Shown piece after piece: positions 26,009 to 35,956 of a stretch of 64,000 bases of DNA. The notes under the pieces were generated by a model, which worked only from the letters and a program-made list of their open reading frames with translations, was not told the origin of the DNA and searched no databases. The stretch is taken from NCBI RefSeq assembly GCF_000382385.1, contig NZ_KB908321.1:278278-342277 (forward strand). The letters are read 5' to 3'. Source of the stretch: Segatella maculosa DSM 19339 = JCM 15638. GTDB taxonomy: Bacteria > Bacteroidota > Bacteroidia > Bacteroidales > Bacteroidaceae. A program made the position numbers and the translations under genes. How positions within the stretch are numbered: the first letter of the stretch is position 1; each line of letters begins with the position of its first letter.

Positions 26009-27373
26009 ATGAACAAAAGATTAAACTTGGCCCTTGAAAAGGCTACCCAAACGAAAGCACTTGTCCTAAGGCAAGGTGCTATCAACGAAACAGCACGTGT
26101 CTTTCGGGAACTTTTTCCTGACGAAAGGGCTGTCGTGATAGCCGATAAAACCACTTTTGCCGTTGCCGGTAAGGCGGTTGACGCGATGTTACACCAAGAA
26201 GGAATATCCGTAGATGCACCCGTAATCCTTGATTATCCCGACATGCATGCCGAGTGGAAGTATGTCGAACTTCTTGATGAAGTGTTTTCCAAGACCAATG
26301 CCATTCCCATAGCTGTCGGTTCTGGCACAATAAACGACCTCACAAAGTTGTCTTCTTATCACAACGATCGTCATTATATGGTTGTTGCTACGGCTGCGTC
26401 CATGGACGGATATGTTGCTTTCGGGGCCTCTATTACGAAAGATGGCTGCAAGACAACCTTCCCGTGTACTGCACCCATTGCCGTTGTTGCCGACATTGAT
26501 ATTATTTCGAAGGCTCCGGCCGACATGACAGCCAGTGGATATGCAGACCTTTTTGCCAAAGTTCCGGCAGGTGCAGATTGGATTATAGCCGATGCCATAG
26601 GCATAGAACCCATAGATCCAGTGCCATTTGCTATAGCACAGGACGGGCTACACGATGCCTTGTCCAATCCCGAAGGCGACCGTGAGGGGCGTCCCGAAGA
26701 GATTTCGAAACTCATGGAAGGCCTTCTGCTCGGTGGTTTCGCCATGCAGGCCTATCCGAAATCCAGTCGTCCGGCCAGTGGAGCCGACCATCAGTTTTCC
26801 CATTTGCTCAATATGCAGCATTACGTGATGTCCAATGGAAAGGCACCTTCACATGGTTTTCAAGTGGCATTAGGCACGCTCGCCTCTCTTTTCTTTTATC
26901 GCGAACTGCTCAATGCCGACATTGAAAAACTGGATATCGAGGCATGCGTAAGGGAATGGCCCGACCTTGAAGTGCAAGAACAGGAGGCTATCCGAATGTT
27001 TCATGGAACTGACTTCCCGATGCTTGGTGCGACAGAAGTCAAGGCAAAGTATGTAGACCGTGAGGGGCTGCGCCGTGAGTTGACAACCTTCAAATCAAAG
27101 TGGCCGGAAACGCGCAGAAGATTGGAACGGCAGATTATCCCCGTGGAAGAGGCGATGCAGCGGCTACGGCTCGTTGGTGCTCCGACACTTCCTGAAGACA
27201 TCGGGCTCAGCCGTCAGCGCATGCGCGACAGTATTCTTCTGGCACAGAAGATTCGTCGGCGTTACACCATTCTCGACCTTGGGCTTCGCATGTGTATGCT
27301 CGATAAGTGGACCGATGCATTGTTCGGCAGGGAAGGAATATGGGAAATAAAATGTCCCCCGATCAATCATTAG
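26009..27373 (+). CDS. sn-Glycerol-1-phosphate dehydrogenase-like enzyme
   Basis: Iron-containing-alcohol-dehydrogenase-type protein of 454 residues, longer than AraM/EgsA (about 350-395). The nucleotide-binding site is GSGTINDLTK (104-113). The conserved ATAASMDGYVAFGASI (128-143) follows, and the likely metal ligands are Asp180 (SGYADLFAK), His261/His265 (GADHQFSHLLNMQH) and His282 (SHGFQVALGT). The C-terminal 100 residues are extra. Relatives interconvert dihydroxyacetone phosphate and glycerol-1-phosphate. The family call is good; the true substrate is uncertain. Confidence 0.85.
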   Translation: MNKRLNLALEKATQTKALVLRQGAINETARVFRELFPDERAVVIADKTTFAVAGKAVDAMLHQEGISVDAPVILDYPDMHAEWKYVELLDEVFSKTNAIPIAVGSGTINDLTKLSSYHNDRHYMVVATAASMDGYVAFGASITKDGCKTTFPCTAPIAVVADIDIISKAPADMTASGYADLFAKVPAGADWIIADAIGIEPIDPVPFAIAQDGLHDALSNPEGDREGRPEEISKLMEGLLLGGFAMQAYPKSSRPASGADHQFSHLLNMQHYVMSNGKAPSHGFQVALGTLASLFFYRELLNADIEKLDIEACVREWPDLEVQEQEAIRMFHGTDFPMLGATEVKAKYVDREGLRRELTTFKSKWPETRRRLERQIIPVEEAMQRLRLVGAPTLPEDIGLSRQRMRDSILLAQKIRRRYTILDLGLRMCMLDKWTDALFGREGIWEIKCPPINH

Positions 27374-27378
27374 TCTTT

Positions 27379-27650
27379 GCGCCCCGGGGCGGAAACGTCA
27401 AACGGAAAGAAATGTTGGTTGCGCCCCGGAGCGAAGGCTTCAAACGTAAACATGTGTTAACTGCGCAAGGTGCGCAAGTTTCAAACGTAAACGTGTGTTA
27501 ACTGCGCAAGGTGCGCAAGTTTCAAACGTAAACGTATGTTAACTGCGCAAGGTGCGCAAGCTTCAAACGTAAACGTGTGTTAACTGCGCAAGGTGCGCAA
27601 GTTCCAAACGTAAACGTGTGTTAACTGCGCAAGGTGCGCAAGTTTCCTAA
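27379..27650. repeat. Array of seven 41-bp units upstream of susC
   Basis: Units begin at 27379, 27420, 27462, 27503, 27544, 27585 and 27626. The last five are nearly identical, starting TGCGCAAGGTGCGCAAG (a doubled 9-mer) and ending ACGTGTGTTAAC. The first two are diverged and replace the doubled 9-mer with GCGCCCCGGGGCGG or GCGCCCCGGAGCG. No spacers, so not a CRISPR. It fills most of the gap before the SusC gene, where I find no standard promoter. Confidence 0.95.
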
Positions 27651-27712
27651 TGACCGATTTAAGATAAACCGCTGTGTTCAAAACCTATCATATTAATCTA
27701 ACAATTTAAGAA

Positions 27713-30700
27713 ATGAAGAAGTACAATCATGCAGGAAGCAAGGCAAATTGCTTCCGAATCGTCGTTCTTTTGGCATTACTGATAAACGTGATGACGATTC
27801 ATGCACAGTCCTTAGTCAAAGGAACTGTCACGGATACCAATGGCAATCCGCTTATTGGTGTCACCGTGCAGAATGCTACAACGAAAGGAGGGGCTGTCAC
27901 GGATATCGAGGGAAATTTCTCGGTTCAGGCCAAGAAAGGCGATCTGTTGAAAGTCTCATACGTGGGCTACTTGACGCAGAACCTTCGTGCCTCGGGAACT
28001 CACATGACCGTTACGTTGAAAGAGAATGTCAGTTCGCTCGACGAACTCGTAGTTGTGGGCTACGGCGTGCAAAAACGGCGAGACATTGTGGGTGCGATTG
28101 ATAAGGTGTCGGGCGATGTCGTAGAGAACCGCGCCAATACCAACATCACACGCTCCCTGCAAGGGCAGATTCCCGGGCTCACCATCACGCAGACCGACGG
28201 ACGTTCCACCCGTGGTGGCGGTGTCCATATTCGTGGTAACGTGAACTCTATTGGCGCCGGAGGCTCGGCACTTGTGCTTATCGATGGCGTGGAGGGAAGT
28301 CTCTCGCAGGTCAATCCCGATGATGTGGAAAGCGTTTCCGTGCTGAAGGATGCATCGTCGGCAGCCGTCTATGGTGCGCGCGGAGCTTTTGGCGTTATTC
28401 TTGTTACGACCAAAAGTGCGAAGGCCGGGAAAACCGTCGTGAAATATTCAGGGCAGGTCTCGCTGGTTAAGCGTACGGTGAAGTATGATGTCGTCACGAA
28501 TGGCCTGCAGTGGACGAATGATTTCTACGAGGCTTATATGGGATATCGGGGAACTGAGCCCAGTACAATCAATAATGTGTTCAATGCCCACAACAAAAGT
28601 TGGAGTGATTGGTATTCAGAGCTGCAGCGACGCGACGCCAATCCGTTGCTTGAGAAACAGCGCACCAACGATAACGGTTACTACGAATACTACGGCAATA
28701 CCGATTGGTTGGGAGCTATCTACCGCAACAACAACTTCGCTACCCGGCACAACATCTCTATCAGTGGTGGTTCGGACCGTTCGACTTTCTACATCAGTGG
28801 CAGATACGATGGTAACAACGGGATTTATAAGGTCGGCAACGAACGTTTCAACCGATATAACATCCGTGCGAAAGGTATGTTGAAACTCAATCGCTGGCTT
28901 CGCCTGGAGAATAATACCGACGTTTTCCTGCAAGACTATCATGAGCCTATCGTTATGTATGCTTACGACCGTAACAATTTGGATACGCGCATACCTATAC
29001 AACGGCAGTTCGAGACGCAGGGCTTCCCCGTTGCAACAATCAGAAATACGGATGGCACTTGGACGCAGGCAGCCGTATATACGGGTTACGCAGGGTTTGC
29101 AGAAGGAACCTCGTGGCGTCAGAATAAGTGGTCTAACATCACCAACACCACGACCCTTTATGCGGATATCATCAAAGACGTGCTACAGGCCAAGGCCGAC
29201 TTTACCTACAAGCGAAGTCATCAACGGCGGGAGCAGGTCGGCAATATTTATGATGCCATGATTTCTCCTACGGAAAAATGGTCATGGTCTAACTATAGTC
29301 ATCTTGAGCATCGCTATTACGACACAGAATACATGGCTGGGAGTGCCACTCTCACTTACACTCCGAAGCTTCTCGGCGGACATTATCTCAAGGGTATGGG
29401 AGGCTGGAATCTTGAGCAAGAGAAATATCGTTCTACGCGTGCCATGCGTCAAGGACTACTTGAACCAAATATGCCTAATTTCAATTTCACCGATAGTGAC
29501 GCTTACTACATTAATGATAATGGTTCCTATGATTGGACTTTCGTAGGTTTCTTCTATCGTTTGAACTATAATTGGAAAGGACGTTACTTGTTGGAGACAA
29601 GCGGTCGTTATGACGGAAGTTCCAAGTTCCCGACTAGCCAACAGTGGGGTTTCTTCCCTTCGGCGTCCTTGGGTTGGCGCATCAGCGAAGAACCTTGGAT
29701 GGAACCGCTACGCACACGCTTCCTCGATAACTTTAAGTTGCGTGCATCTATGGGAGAGGCCGGAAACGGACTCGTATCTCCCTATCAATATCTCTCAACG
29801 ATGAGCATTCATCGTGGCACCAGTGTTATTAACGGTAAGCTGGCCAATTATACACAGGCTCCTGCTCCTGTACCAAGTGGACTTACTTGGGAAAAGGTTA
29901 TCACCTATAACTTTGGTGTTGACATAGATATGTTTAAGAACCGTTTCACTTTTTCTTTTGATGTTTATCGAAAAAACACGAAAGACATGTATGTTGTCGG
30001 TGATGAACTTCCTGCCGTGTATGGTAATAATCCTCCAAAGGGCAATAATGCCGACATGCGCACTGATGGTTGGGAAATCAGTCTTGGTTGGAGGGATCGT
30101 GTAATGGTTGCCGGTAGCCCTCTCAAATACCATGTCAAGGCAGCTTTGTGGAATGCTAAAAGCAAAATCACCAAATATACCGCTACCACTAACACCCTCA
30201 CCTCTTATTATAAAGGTAAGGAAGTTGGCGAGATATGGGGATTCGATTGCCTTGGATTCTTTCAGAGCAAAGAAGACGTGTTGAAATCTCCCGACCAAAG
30301 CTGGCTCCACAACTATAACCGTTCTGGCCAGATATGGGAGGCTGGCGATCTGAAGTTCAGAGACGTGAACGACGACAAGAAAATTAATATAGGCAACAAC
30401 ACGCTTGAAGACCATGGCGACCTTGTCAAGATTGGTAACACAACGCCCCGCTATTGCTATAGCTTCAGTTATGGCGCTGAATGGAATGGTATTGGCTTTT
30501 CGATGTTCTGGCAGGGGGTGGCTAAACGCGACTGGTATCCCAATAGCGAGGCCGGCCTTTTCTGGGGAAATTATGGACGCGTTTACGGATATGACCTTCC
30601 TTGGCAGAACGCTTCCAACCGTGCCGGAGTTGATGCAAATGGAGATATAACCAATCCCACGGCTTATTGGCCTCGTCTACGCGGTTACATAGCAGAAGAC

Positions 30701-31018
30701 AACAAGGGAACACTTTCCCGTAGAAACAACCGTTATCTGCAGAACGCTGCTTATCTGCGCTTGAAGACCGTCAGTCTGTCTTACGCCTTCTCGCAAAAGT
30801 TTATATCCAAGTTAGGACTCAACAGCCTTGTGGTCTACGTCTCAGGAGAAAACCTTCTGACGATTACACCACTACACAAGTGGGCGAAGAACTTCGACCC
30901 TGAGGTGATTAGCTCGGGCGACGCTTCTGGATGGAACGGACAGACCGGCACTGCTGGCGACGGATATAGTTATCCGATGCTGAAGAGTATGTCTTTGGGA
31001 CTCAATATCACTTTCTAA
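27713..31018 (+). CDS. SusC/RagA-family TonB-linked outer-membrane transporter
   Basis: Outer-membrane importer of 1101 residues that pairs with the SusD lipoprotein downstream. It has a signal peptide ending in IHAQ, a carboxypeptidase-like domain (about 35-115; VKGTVTDTNGNPLIGVTV), the linker DELVVVGYGVQKR that marks SusC proteins, a plug domain (HIRGNVNSIGAGGSALVLIDG) and a large barrel ending SLGLNITF. The nearby genes are a phosphoesterase and a G1PDH-like enzyme rather than glycosidases, so the ligand may be a phosphorylated or lipid-derived compound; this is inference. Confidence 0.96.
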   Translation: MKKYNHAGSKANCFRIVVLLALLINVMTIHAQSLVKGTVTDTNGNPLIGVTVQNATTKGGAVTDIEGNFSVQAKKGDLLKVSYVGYLTQNLRASGTHMTVTLKENVSSLDELVVVGYGVQKRRDIVGAIDKVSGDVVENRANTNITRSLQGQIPGLTITQTDGRSTRGGGVHIRGNVNSIGAGGSALVLIDGVEGSLSQVNPDDVESVSVLKDASSAAVYGARGAFGVILVTTKSAKAGKTVVKYSGQVSLVKRTVKYDVVTNGLQWTNDFYEAYMGYRGTEPSTINNVFNAHNKSWSDWYSELQRRDANPLLEKQRTNDNGYYEYYGNTDWLGAIYRNNNFATRHNISISGGSDRSTFYISGRYDGNNGIYKVGNERFNRYNIRAKGMLKLNRWLRLENNTDVFLQDYHEPIVMYAYDRNNLDTRIPIQRQFETQGFPVATIRNTDGTWTQAAVYTGYAGFAEGTSWRQNKWSNITNTTTLYADIIKDVLQAKADFTYKRSHQRREQVGNIYDAMISPTEKWSWSNYSHLEHRYYDTEYMAGSATLTYTPKLLGGHYLKGMGGWNLEQEKYRSTRAMRQGLLEPNMPNFNFTDSDAYYINDNGSYDWTFVGFFYRLNYNWKGRYLLETSGRYDGSSKFPTSQQWGFFPSASLGWRISEEPWMEPLRTRFLDNFKLRASMGEAGNGLVSPYQYLSTMSIHRGTSVINGKLANYTQAPAPVPSGLTWEKVITYNFGVDIDMFKNRFTFSFDVYRKNTKDMYVVGDELPAVYGNNPPKGNNADMRTDGWEISLGWRDRVMVAGSPLKYHVKAALWNAKSKITKYTATTNTLTSYYKGKEVGEIWGFDCLGFFQSKEDVLKSPDQSWLHNYNRSGQIWEAGDLKFRDVNDDKKINIGNNTLEDHGDLVKIGNTTPRYCYSFSYGAEWNGIGFSMFWQGVAKRDWYPNSEAGLFWGNYGRVYGYDLPWQNASNRAGVDANGDITNPTAYWPRLRGYIAEDNKGTLSRRNNRYLQNAAYLRLKTVSLSYAFSQKFISKLGLNSLVVYVSGENLLTITPLHKWAKNFDPEVISSGDASGWNGQTGTAGDGYSYPMLKSMSLGLNITF

Positions 31019-31047
31019 TGAATAACTACATATAGACGAACAGCCTT

Positions 31048-32823
31048 ATGAAAAAGATATATATATGCTTGGCCCTTGCCGCACTTTCTTTCTGTGCTTG
31101 CGACGACTTCTTGGACCGAAAGCCGATTGCCAAGATGGATTCAGAGAAGTTCTTTGCCAATGAAGAACAACTTCAACTTTATGCCAATGGACTGTACATC
31201 AACATGACACCGGATGCGGAAGAACTGACTACCGGAAAGTCTACATGCGATTACTTAGCTCGCAATACCACCGATGCTCTTCTTCAGAAGAACTTCACCG
31301 CTAACCAAATGTCCGGTTGGACAATAGGAGCTTGGAAAGACCTTTTCCGCGTAAACTATTTCTTGGAGCACATGGACAGGGCCAATTGTCCCTCAGAAGT
31401 GATAAACCACTACCGAGGGATTGCAAGGTTCTGGCGCGCATACTTCTATTTTGACAAGGTGAAGACCTATGGTGACGTGCCATGGTATAACCACACGATA
31501 GACTCCAAGGATATGGTAGCACTCTACAAACAGCGCGACGACAGGGAAGCTGTAATGGACAGTGTATTGAAAGATATTAACTATGCTTGCGACCATATAC
31601 GCAACCGTAGCGAAACCACCATAACACCATGGATGGCGCTTGCCCTTAAGTCGCGTATATGTCTCTTTGAGGGAACTTATCGCAAGTATCACGCAGTCAA
31701 TCCTTCGACCGGGCAACCTTGGAAAGAGCAGAATGCTTCTGAAAGATTCCTCAAAGCTTGTATAGACGCATCTGAGAAGATTATCGATTCGGAACAATTC
31801 AATCTCTATAATACCAAGAACCCCGAAACCGACTACCGATACGTCTTCCAACAGGAGAAACCTGTATCCGAAGAAGTGATTTGGGCCAAGGAATATAGTG
31901 CGAGCCTAAGCTCGTTCCATAACCTTACGCAGGTTTTCGTCTCTTCGGGCAATCTGTCGAATCGCTGGTCACCGACACAGGACTTCGTTAATACCTATCT
32001 TAATCGAGATGGAAGTCGCTTTACCGACGACCCTGACTATTCTACGAAGGGCTTTGCCCAAAACGCTGCCAACCGAGATTGTCGACTTGCACAGGAGATC
32101 ATGATGCCCGGCTACACAAAATCCAATAATAACGGAAAGGCAGTTGCAACTAACCCCAACTGGAGTGTAACAATGACGGGATATCAGATTATTAAGTACA
32201 ACATGGACGGCACATACTATGAGGTGACCAATCATTGCAGTAACTCGGTTCCCGTTATCCGCTATGCAGAGATATTGCTCAACGAGGCGGAGGCCAAAGC
32301 TGAACTCGGGCTGATGACAAACAAGGTTTGGGACCAAACGATACGACCCATCCGAGAGCGCGCCGGTGTCAAAGGCAGTGCACCAGTCACAGCCGACCCT
32401 TACCTCATCGCTTACTACAACAACACGGTGACCGACAAATGGATACTTGAAATCCGACGCGAGCGAGCTATAGAGCTTTTCCTTGAAGGCGGAGGGTTGC
32501 GATATGACGACCTTATGCGATGGCGGGCAGGCGATCTGCTTACGAAAGATTTGGGTTCCATTTACATCGGCAGTAAGAACCTTGCCGTGGATTCCGACGG
32601 AGACGGTAAACCCGACCTCATGGTTGTTGACAAAGTTCCGGGGAACAAGAACAAGGATATCACCTACATTGATTTAAGCAAGACACGCTTCTATACGTTT
32701 AGAGACGGTCGCCTCTATGTTGCAAACAATAATGTGTGGGAAAACAAGAAGTACGTTCATCCTATTCCAACGGCAGCAATCGTGAAGAATAACAACCTCA
32801 AGCAGAACTATGGATGGGAATAA
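31048..32823 (+). CDS. SusD/RagB-family nutrient-binding lipoprotein
   Basis: Surface lipoprotein of 591 residues that closes the SusC channel like a lid and binds ligand. It has a lipoprotein signal (MKKIYICLALAALSFCAC), then DDFLDRKP, the characteristic opening of mature SusD proteins, helical TPR-like repeats, and the C-terminal family motif RYAEILLNEAEAKAELG followed by RRERAIELFLEGGGLRYDDLMRW. It starts 29 bp after susC. No ligand can be assigned from sequence. Confidence 0.95.
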   Translation: MKKIYICLALAALSFCACDDFLDRKPIAKMDSEKFFANEEQLQLYANGLYINMTPDAEELTTGKSTCDYLARNTTDALLQKNFTANQMSGWTIGAWKDLFRVNYFLEHMDRANCPSEVINHYRGIARFWRAYFYFDKVKTYGDVPWYNHTIDSKDMVALYKQRDDREAVMDSVLKDINYACDHIRNRSETTITPWMALALKSRICLFEGTYRKYHAVNPSTGQPWKEQNASERFLKACIDASEKIIDSEQFNLYNTKNPETDYRYVFQQEKPVSEEVIWAKEYSASLSSFHNLTQVFVSSGNLSNRWSPTQDFVNTYLNRDGSRFTDDPDYSTKGFAQNAANRDCRLAQEIMMPGYTKSNNNGKAVATNPNWSVTMTGYQIIKYNMDGTYYEVTNHCSNSVPVIRYAEILLNEAEAKAELGLMTNKVWDQTIRPIRERAGVKGSAPVTADPYLIAYYNNTVTDKWILEIRRERAIELFLEGGGLRYDDLMRWRAGDLLTKDLGSIYIGSKNLAVDSDGDGKPDLMVVDKVPGNKNKDITYIDLSKTRFYTFRDGRLYVANNNVWENKKYVHPIPTAAIVKNNNLKQNYGWE

Positions 32824-32882
32824 CCCGACCCACAAGAAGTGAAGAAGGACTTTAAGTATAACCATTTAGCAATATAATCAGT

Positions 32883-34130
32883 ATGAAAAGATACAGCATC
32901 TTCAAATGTGCAGTGTTCATGATGACACTCCTATCGCTACTGGGTGCTTGCAGTGACAATAGTGAAACTGTTCTTCTCGGAAGCGATGACCAACTGCGGT
33001 TCTCTTCATCGGAGACGAGTAAGAAGTTCACCGTGTGTGCCACAGGAGAATGGAAGATTACAACCGATGCCCCTTGGCTTTCGTTCAGCAAGCGCAGTGG
33101 CGAGGGAGACGGACAGACGCGCGAACAGATAGTGGTCACGGCAGCCCGGAACACAAGCTCCGCTCGACAGGCTTCCTTTCATTTGTCGGCCGGTGGAAAG
33201 ACACTCGTCGTGAATTGCGAGCAAGAGGAAGGCCGTCCCTTTGCCTTTGGCGCAATCGGCCTCTCTGCTTCGTTGCAAGTAGGGACTTCTGTTGCAGGCA
33301 TCATGCTCAACATTCCTTACGAGTATGGTTACAAAGGTATGAAGCTCACGCTCCACACTGCCTTCAGCGGAGACGGTTCCGAAGGACTGACCGCAGAAGA
33401 TCAAAGCTTCACGCTCGACACCGACAAAGGAACGCTGTCGGTTCCTCTTGGCGGAAAGCCTGTCAAGTCGGGTAGCCTCGTCATCACCGTCAGCACCGAT
33501 CAGGCAGAGATAGCCCCCGTTGTCCTTAACACCACAGTCAACGACAGAATCATTCTCGAACAACATTTCGACCTTTGCATCTATGGAGGAGACTTCGTTG
33601 CGGGCAAACCGGGGAACATGCCGGTATGGGTTAAGGACGAGAACGGAAAGAACATTCCACCCACTCCGCTCGGTGAACTGCAGCCACGAACGCCCAACCA
33701 CGATGGCTCCAACGACCTTTTCTCAACAATGGCCCATTCCTATCTTGTTTCCAAGGGACTCGACTCATGGGAAGGCACCAAAGTCTATGAACGGCCCGGC
33801 TACGTGAAGATTGGCACGGGAAGCGCTGTTGGAAAGATAGCAACCCCGAGCTTCGCTGCGCTTGGTACGGAAAATGTCGATGTAGCGGTAAGTTTGAAGG
33901 TGGCCGAGTGGCCCGATGAACAGGGCGGAAAGCTCGTCATCAGTGTCGAAGGCTCGGGAACGGCTTCGCTCTCCACTTATGCCTATCTGCACAAGAAAGC
34001 TAAGAGCGGAAGCGAATGGGAAGAAGTGAAGTTCGCCATTCAAGGTGCATCAGGAAACACGCGCCTCGTCTTCACGACCAAGGGAAACAAGCGCTTCGCT
34101 ATCGACGACCTTATTGTTTCAGTAAAATAA
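32883..34130 (+). CDS. Lipoprotein with BACON domain, probable surface glycan/ligand binder
   Basis: A 415-residue lipoprotein (lipobox LLGAC, Cys23). Residues about 35-115 match the BACON domain (WKITTDAPWLSFSKRSG... ARQASFHL), a beta-sandwich usually found in Bacteroidetes surface proteins. The remainder is beta-rich with a C-terminal jelly-roll-like part ending RFAIDDLIVSV. It sits in the SusE/SusF position after SusD, so it is probably a surface-exposed accessory binding protein. No enzymatic motif seen. Confidence 0.78.
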   Translation: MKRYSIFKCAVFMMTLLSLLGACSDNSETVLLGSDDQLRFSSSETSKKFTVCATGEWKITTDAPWLSFSKRSGEGDGQTREQIVVTAARNTSSARQASFHLSAGGKTLVVNCEQEEGRPFAFGAIGLSASLQVGTSVAGIMLNIPYEYGYKGMKLTLHTAFSGDGSEGLTAEDQSFTLDTDKGTLSVPLGGKPVKSGSLVITVSTDQAEIAPVVLNTTVNDRIILEQHFDLCIYGGDFVAGKPGNMPVWVKDENGKNIPPTPLGELQPRTPNHDGSNDLFSTMAHSYLVSKGLDSWEGTKVYERPGYVKIGTGSAVGKIATPSFAALGTENVDVAVSLKVAEWPDEQGGKLVISVEGSGTASLSTYAYLHKKAKSGSEWEEVKFAIQGASGNTRLVFTTKGNKRFAIDDLIVSVK

Positions 34131-34140
34131 ATCAAAGCAT

Positions 34141-35667
34141 ATGAAAACAAAACTAAAGAATATCCTTTCACTGTCAGTGCTGTTCATACTGACTTTCCCT
34201 GTCGCTTCGTGCGGTTCGGGCAGCGACACACCATCGCCCGCTACTCCCGGCGGAGGGGCTGAGTCTTTCAAACCCAAAACCGGAAACGACCTCTATGGAC
34301 AGATTACCGACGACCGCGGACAAGGAGTGCCTGATGTCGTAGTGAGCGACGGCTATCAAAGTGTAGCAACCGATGCCAAGGGATGGTATCAGATGAAACG
34401 CCGGAGCGGAGCACTCTATGTGAACTACTCGGTTCCAAAGGATTACAAGGCCAGTACAACGGCATTCTACAAGCCTCTCAAACCGGCAGAGAAACGCTAC
34501 GACTTCAAACTTACCCGTCTCAATGGTGACGAGACCCACTTTAACCTGCTTGTCATGGCCGACCCCCAGGTGAAGAGCAATCATGACGTAGAGCGATTCA
34601 AATCGGAAACGATGCCCGATGTCAGGCAAACCATCGCGAACAGCAAACTTCCCATCTACGGGCTATGCCTCGGCGACATTGTTGACGAAAAGCATCAGGA
34701 GCTTACCAATTCCATGAGGGTGCTCCTGCAATCTACGTCAATGCCTTTCTTCGTGACCATCGGTAACCACGACAAGCAGACGGGAAAGACCGGAGACGAG
34801 GTAACGAAGAACTTCCGCGATAACTTCGGCCCCCTCAACTATTCATTCAATCGGGGCGACGTCCACTTTATCTGCCTTGACAATATCCTTTACAACTCTA
34901 CCAAGGACTATAAGGGAGGCATCACCGACGATGTTTTGGCCTGGATGGAAAGCGATTTGAAGTATATATCGAAAGACAAGATGATCGTTGTCTTCTACCA
35001 TATACCTTGGCGACAGACGAACAACAGGAACCGCACTGCGATGATGAAGCTACTCGAAGGCTACGCCAACTTGCTGCTGCTCTCCGGTCATACGCACTAC
35101 CAAGAGAACTTCCACGGCACACAGCCTTATCGTTTCGCCGAGCGCATACATGGCGCAGCTTGCGGAGCGTGGTGGCACTCCAACATCTGTGGCGAAGGCA
35201 CTCCTAACGGGTATCAAGTCTACGAGATAAAAGGAACCAAGGTGGTGAACAACTACTACAAGAGCACGGGATACGAGAGGAGTTTTCAAATCCGTCTTCA
35301 CCATGGCACGGGCTCGTGGGGAGGGGACCACGGTTCCTTCGGTTACGAATTGTCGGCCGACTACATTGTAGCCAACGTTTGGAACTACGACACAAACTGG
35401 AAGGTTGAAGTGTTTGAAGACGATGCCTACAGCGGAGAGATGACCTCTTCGTTTGCGGACTACTTCAATCGCGACGCATGGGCGCGGGCCTATCACATTG
35501 GTGTTCTCGGGCGCAACCCCAACAACTACAGTCCGCTGACCACTCACGACTTTGTCTATAAACTCAAGAAACCGGGAGCCAAGGTGCGTGTCGTAGCCAC
35601 CGACAACTACGGAAACCGTTACGAACAAACCGAGTTTACGGAGGACCTCGAGTCGGCTCACAAGTGA
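34141..35667 (+). CDS. Calcineurin-like phosphoesterase, lipoprotein
   Basis: A 508-residue lipoprotein (VASC lipobox, Cys24). Three parts: an N-terminal carboxypeptidase-regulatory-like sandwich (about 45-125), a metallophosphoesterase core (about 133-345), and a C-terminal beta domain found in this Bacteroidetes subfamily (about 365-500). The dinuclear metal motifs are complete: ADPQ (Asp141), GDIVD (Asp179), GNHD (209-211), YHIP (His287) and GHTH (316-319). Likely hydrolyses a phosphodiester or phosphomonoester at the cell surface, feeding the SusCD pair 10 bp and more upstream. Substrate unknown. Confidence 0.9.
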   Translation: MKTKLKNILSLSVLFILTFPVASCGSGSDTPSPATPGGGAESFKPKTGNDLYGQITDDRGQGVPDVVVSDGYQSVATDAKGWYQMKRRSGALYVNYSVPKDYKASTTAFYKPLKPAEKRYDFKLTRLNGDETHFNLLVMADPQVKSNHDVERFKSETMPDVRQTIANSKLPIYGLCLGDIVDEKHQELTNSMRVLLQSTSMPFFVTIGNHDKQTGKTGDEVTKNFRDNFGPLNYSFNRGDVHFICLDNILYNSTKDYKGGITDDVLAWMESDLKYISKDKMIVVFYHIPWRQTNNRNRTAMMKLLEGYANLLLLSGHTHYQENFHGTQPYRFAERIHGAACGAWWHSNICGEGTPNGYQVYEIKGTKVVNNYYKSTGYERSFQIRLHHGTGSWGGDHGSFGYELSADYIVANVWNYDTNWKVEVFEDDAYSGEMTSSFADYFNRDAWARAYHIGVLGRNPNNYSPLTTHDFVYKLKKPGAKVRVVATDNYGNRYEQTEFTEDLESAHK

Positions 35668-35804
35668 AACTCACATCCCAGTCCTCCCAAAAGGAGGGAG
35701 GAAGTGCTTTGCGGGCTTGCCTCACGCTGTCGCTCTTTTTGAGGGTTAGAATCAGTGTTTTGGGAGGAAGAATTAGCTTGCAGGCTTGATAGATGATGTA
35801 TATT

Positions 35805-35950
35805 ATTTCTTTCCGTATGCCGTAAGATTTCCTCCCGTATGCCCGTGAATTTTCTCCCGCAAGAAAATATTTTTTCTCCCGCAAAGAAATTTATTTTCAT
35901 ACGGGAGAAAATTTATTTCTTCCCGCAAAGAAATTTATTTCTTCCCGTAT
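35805..35950. repeat. Seven 22-bp units, CCCGTATG family
   Basis: CG steps of CCCGTATG or CCCGCAAG fall at 35814, 35836, 35858, 35880, 35902, 35924 and 35946, exactly 22 bp apart. One unit is inverted (CATACGGGAG at 35899). The flanks form small dyads such as TTTCT-CCCGCAA-AGAAA. The family is shared with 45.0-45.3 kb. It is in the convergent gap between the phosphoesterase and the MFS gene, where no gene is seen (35668-36371). Confidence 0.9.
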
Positions 35951-35956
35951 ATAAAT

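Noticed and set aside
27379..27650. CRISPR array
   Set aside because: The 41-bp units are contiguous and nearly identical throughout, with no unique spacers and no cas genes. The same applies to the arrays at 9, 24, 36 and 45 kb.
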